Shown here piece by piece: positions 61,926 to 64,000 of a stretch of 64,000 nt of DNA (within the stretch, counting starts at the first letter, position 1; the number at the start of each line of letters is the position of its first letter). The position numbers were made by a program, and so were the translations under genes. The notes below the pieces were generated by a model. That model saw only the letters and a program-made list of their open reading frames with translations. It ran no database searches and had not been told where the DNA came from. The stretch comes from Bacillota bacterium (GTDB lineage Bacteria > Bacillota > Clostridia > Oscillospirales > Oscillospiraceae), in assembly GCA_023402075.1 (NCBI GenBank), contig JAEXCS010000027.1:1-64000 (forward strand). Reading direction: 5' to 3'.

Positions 61926-62870
61926 ATGACCGACGGCTGCGGCCGCACAATCCGATATTTGCGGCTGTCGGTAACAGATTTATGCAATTACCGCTGCCGC
62001 TACTGTATGCCGGAGGCGGGCGTTTACAAGCGTCCGCACCGGGATATTCTGTCGGTGGAGGAGTGCGTGGAAATCGGGCAGGCGGCAGTGAACTGCGGCG
62101 TGAGAAAAATTCGGCTCACCGGCGGCGAGCCGCTGGTTCGCGGCGGGATTCTGGACATTTGCCGAGGTCTCTCGGCGATTAACGGGCTGGAAGAGCTGTG
62201 CCTCACCACCAACGGCAGTCTCCTGCCGGAGCTGGCCGCGCCTCTGCGGGATGCGGGCGTGGATCGCCTGAACATCAGTCTGGACAGTCTTCGCCCCGAG
62301 CGTTTCTCCCATATCACCCGCCGGGGCAGTCTGGACGACGCGCTGGCAGGCATTTCGGCAGCAGAGCGGGCCGGATTTACAAAGCTGAAGTGCAACGTGG
62401 TCCTGATGGGGGGCATTAACGACGACGAAATCGTGGACTTTGTGGGCCTGACAGAGCGCAAGCCCTGGGAAATCCGCTTTATTGAGCTGATGCCCATGGG
62501 AGAGTGTGCCCAGTGGGAAAAAAGCCGATTCATCCCGGCGGAGACAGTTTTGGAGAAGGTTCCCGCCCTGCGGCCCCTCAAATCCTCCGGCACGGCGGCG
62601 CGCTACGCCGTCCCCGGCTGGGCCGGCACCGTAGGTCTGATTCGGCCCATGAGCCACCGGTTCTGCGGCCTTTGCGACCGTATCCGCGTTACGGCGGACG
62701 GAAAGCTGAAGCCCTGTCTCCACAGCGATGTGGAGCTGCACCTCCGGGGGCTTCATGGATTTGAGCTGGAGGAAGCCATTCGGCAGGGTATCTCCCAAAA
62801 GCCGGAGCGGCACCACCTGACGGAGGGCGGTAGCGACACCATGCGGAATATGAACGAGATCGGCGGCTAG
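61926..62870 (+). CDS. moaA: GTP 3',8-cyclase MoaA
   Basis: MoaA, with SAM, converts GTP to 3',8-cyclo-7,8-dihydro-GTP, the first step of molybdenum cofactor synthesis. The 314-residue protein has the radical SAM cluster C20/C24/C27 (LCNYRCRYCMPE). The second cluster is C247/C250/C264, and the C-terminal Gly-Gly completes the active site. ATG at 61926 follows GGAGGTG. moaC lies downstream after 440 bases that contain a tandem repeat. Confidence 0.97.
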   Translation: MTDGCGRTIRYLRLSVTDLCNYRCRYCMPEAGVYKRPHRDILSVEECVEIGQAAVNCGVRKIRLTGGEPLVRGGILDICRGLSAINGLEELCLTTNGSLLPELAAPLRDAGVDRLNISLDSLRPERFSHITRRGSLDDALAGISAAERAGFTKLKCNVVLMGGINDDEIVDFVGLTERKPWEIRFIELMPMGECAQWEKSRFIPAETVLEKVPALRPLKSSGTAARYAVPGWAGTVGLIRPMSHRFCGLCDRIRVTADGKLKPCLHSDVELHLRGLHGFELEEAIRQGISQKPERHHLTEGGSDTMRNMNEIGG

Positions 62871-62874
62871 CGCA

Positions 62875-63263
62875 GTCGTAAGCTTCGCTTTGTTTACTTC
62901 CGCCTTTGCTGAAGGCTCTTACCGCTCCGCTACGCCTGCACTTTCACGAAAACCGGAGGTTTCCGTGAGGAGAACGGGAGATGCGGAACGTCGCAAGCTC
63001 CTCTTTATTTGCTTCCGGCTTTGCCGAAAGCGCTCACCGCTCCGCTGCACCTGCGCTTTCGCGGAAACCGGGGGTTTCCGCGAGGAAGACGGAAGATGCG
63101 GGATGTCGTAAGCTCCGCTTCATTTGCTTCCGCCTTTGGCGAAAGCTCTTACCGCTCTGCTACGCCTGCACTTTCACGAAAACCGGGGGTTTCCGCGAGG
63201 AGGACGGGAGAGGCGGAACGTCACAACCTCCGCTTTATTTGCTTCCGGCTTTGCCGAAAGCGC
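62875..63263. repeat. 115-bp tandem repeat, 3.4 copies
   Basis: Full units begin at 62875, 62990 and 63105 (GTCGTAAGCT or GTCGCAAGCT), and a partial fourth at 63220. The period of 115 is not a multiple of three, which argues against coding. Each full unit holds a hairpin CGCGGAAACC-GGG-GGTTTCCGCG (or variant) and a second around CCGGC-TTT-GCCG. In unit 3 the latter is CCGCC-TTT-GGCG, a compensated change. The interval is otherwise empty between moaA and moaC. Confidence 0.85.
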
Positions 63264-63314
63264 ACACAATGATTTTAAGGATGCTTTGCATCTGCAATAA
63301 TAAGAGGTAGGTAC

Positions 63315-63830
63315 ATGGCACAGGAGTTGACCCATTTCAACGAACAGGGCCACGCCCACATGGTGGACGTGGGGGCGAAGCCTGTCACGCAACGGGAGGC
63401 ACTGGCGGGCGGGGAAATTCTCGTCTCACCTGAGGTTTTGGAGAAAATCCGGGCCGGAACCATGAAAAAGGGTGATGTTCTGGCGGTAGCGCAGGTGGCG
63501 GGGATTATGGCCGCCAAGCGGACCTGGGAGTTGATCCCCATGTGCCATCCCCTCCCTCTTACAAAAATTGACATCTCCTTCCGTCTGGATGACAGCCCCA
63601 GCCGGGTGGAAATTTTAGCCACCGTCGCCTGCGGCGGAGTCACGGGCGTTGAAATGGAAGCACTCACCGCCGTTTCAGCCACGGCGCTGACCATATATGA
63701 CATGTGCAAGGCCGTTCAGAAAGACATGCGCATTCAAAACATCCGTCTTTTAAAAAAGAGCGGGGGGAAAAGCGGCGACTACGCTGCGGAGGAAACATAT
63801 GGCGAAGGTAACATCGGTCAACATCAGTGA
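63315..63830 (+). CDS. moaC: Cyclic pyranopterin monophosphate synthase MoaC
   Basis: MoaC converts the MoaA product to cyclic pyranopterin monophosphate. The 171-residue protein has MVDVGAKPVTQREA near its start, IPMCHPLPLTKIDI with the active-site His, and VTGVEMEALTAVSATALTIYDMCKA with the catalytic Lys/Asp region. GAGGTAGG precedes the ATG. The C-terminal 20 residues (after KSGGKSG) are overlapped by the start of the next gene. Confidence 0.97.
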   Translation: MAQELTHFNEQGHAHMVDVGAKPVTQREALAGGEILVSPEVLEKIRAGTMKKGDVLAVAQVAGIMAAKRTWELIPMCHPLPLTKIDISFRLDDSPSRVEILATVACGGVTGVEMEALTAVSATALTIYDMCKAVQKDMRIQNIRLLKKSGGKSGDYAAEETYGEGNIGQHQ

Positions 63831-64000
63831 GCAGAAAGGGACCCAAAAGCACCCTGTTTCCGAAATTCAGTTAAAGCTCCGCCACGGCATCGTGGGGGAC
63901 GCCCACGCAGGCGACTGGCACCGTCAAATCAGCCTTTTGGCGGAGGAGAGCGTGGATTCCATGCGCTCCGCCAGCCCTATTTCTCTGGACGAGGGCGTTT
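63799..64000 (+). CDS. MOSC-domain protein, 3' end outside window
   Basis: Only the first 67 residues are in the window, beginning MAKVTSVNISEQKGTQKHPV. GIVGDAHAGDWHRQISLLAEESVD is the start of a MOSC (molybdenum cofactor sulfurase C-terminal) domain. In Clostridia such genes often continue into a MogA-like part, which cannot be seen here. Its ATG is 32 bases inside moaC with GGAGG upstream, so expression is coupled. Confidence 0.85.
   Translation, partial: MAKVTSVNISEQKGTQKHPVSEIQLKLRHGIVGDAHAGDWHRQISLLAEESVDSMRSASPISLDEGV

Noticed and set aside
62890..63310. Short frames inside the 115-bp repeats, and the idea of a CRISPR array
   Set aside because: The period shifts frame every unit, so no repeated peptide results. 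Units are far longer than CRISPR repeats and have no unique spacers.

Overview
The window reads as chromosomal DNA of a GC-rich, endospore-forming, Gram-positive Firmicute. The best fit is Clostridia, Oscillospiraceae (Oscillibacter/Flavonifractor-like). Supporting genes are spo0A, spoIVB, spoVAD, spoVAE and a SpoVD/PBP2-type transpeptidase, an LPxTG-anchored SpaA-type surface protein, a MurE with the meso-diaminopimelate signature DNPR, a valine T-box, and YqeB/YqeC of the selenium-dependent molybdenum hydroxylase system. The taxon is inferred from gene content and order; no rRNA or tRNA gene was seen.

Layout. 1-1.2 kb: 3' end of a Cna-B repeat adhesin. 1.4-6.3 kb: small protein, CoA-binding protein, a GIY-YIG/ArsC-like reading frame, glyA, then dinB and 5-formyl-THF cyclo-ligase overlapping by 4 bases. 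6.6-10.3 kb: valS and a YcxB-like membrane protein behind a valine T-box. 10.4-16.1 kb: CheW split by a CZB domain, parvulin foldase, a tcdA remnant, DUF554, spoVAD and spoVAE. 16.1-20.4 kb: CD1247-type zinc protein, efp, yqeG, a GH18-like protein, rpsU, a TSCPD protein, spo0A. 20.6-24.3 kb: a chemoreceptor lying between spo0A and spoIVB, flanked by a degenerate duplication of the spoIVB 3' end.

24.7-38.0 kb is a dcw cluster on the minus strand in the order mraZ, rsmH, DUF6440, ftsL-like, spoVD/pbp, murE, mraY, ftsW, murG, murA, ftsQ, ftsZ. It lacks murF, murD, murC, murB and ftsA. Upstream of mraZ are a sigma-A promoter, four MraZ-type repeats at 10-bp spacing, and a 14-mer identical to part of the putative lexA operator. 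38.3-40.8 kb: rarD-rsmD-coaD-coiled-coil protein, tightly coupled.

41-57 kb is housekeeping and accessory: Asp23/YloV, type-4 uracil-DNA glycosylase, a lipase-like hydrolase divergent from glpK, HD and DUF2461 proteins, a CntK-like amino-acid racemase, secA, pgeF, an oligopeptide-binding lipoprotein, lexA and secG. 57-64 kb: polysaccharide deacetylase, an orphan radical SAM enzyme, a PanE-like reductase, then a molybdenum-cofactor locus in which yqeB/yqeC diverge from moaA-moaC-MOSC. A 115-bp tandem repeat with paired hairpins separates moaA from moaC.

The items most worth a second look are the 115-bp structured repeat, the chemoreceptor insertion between spoIVB and spo0A, the possible SOS operator ahead of the dcw cluster, the GIY-YIG/ArsC frame with an apparent ACG start, and the T-box operon carrying a membrane protein ahead of valS. 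No clearly new defence or mobile system was found.
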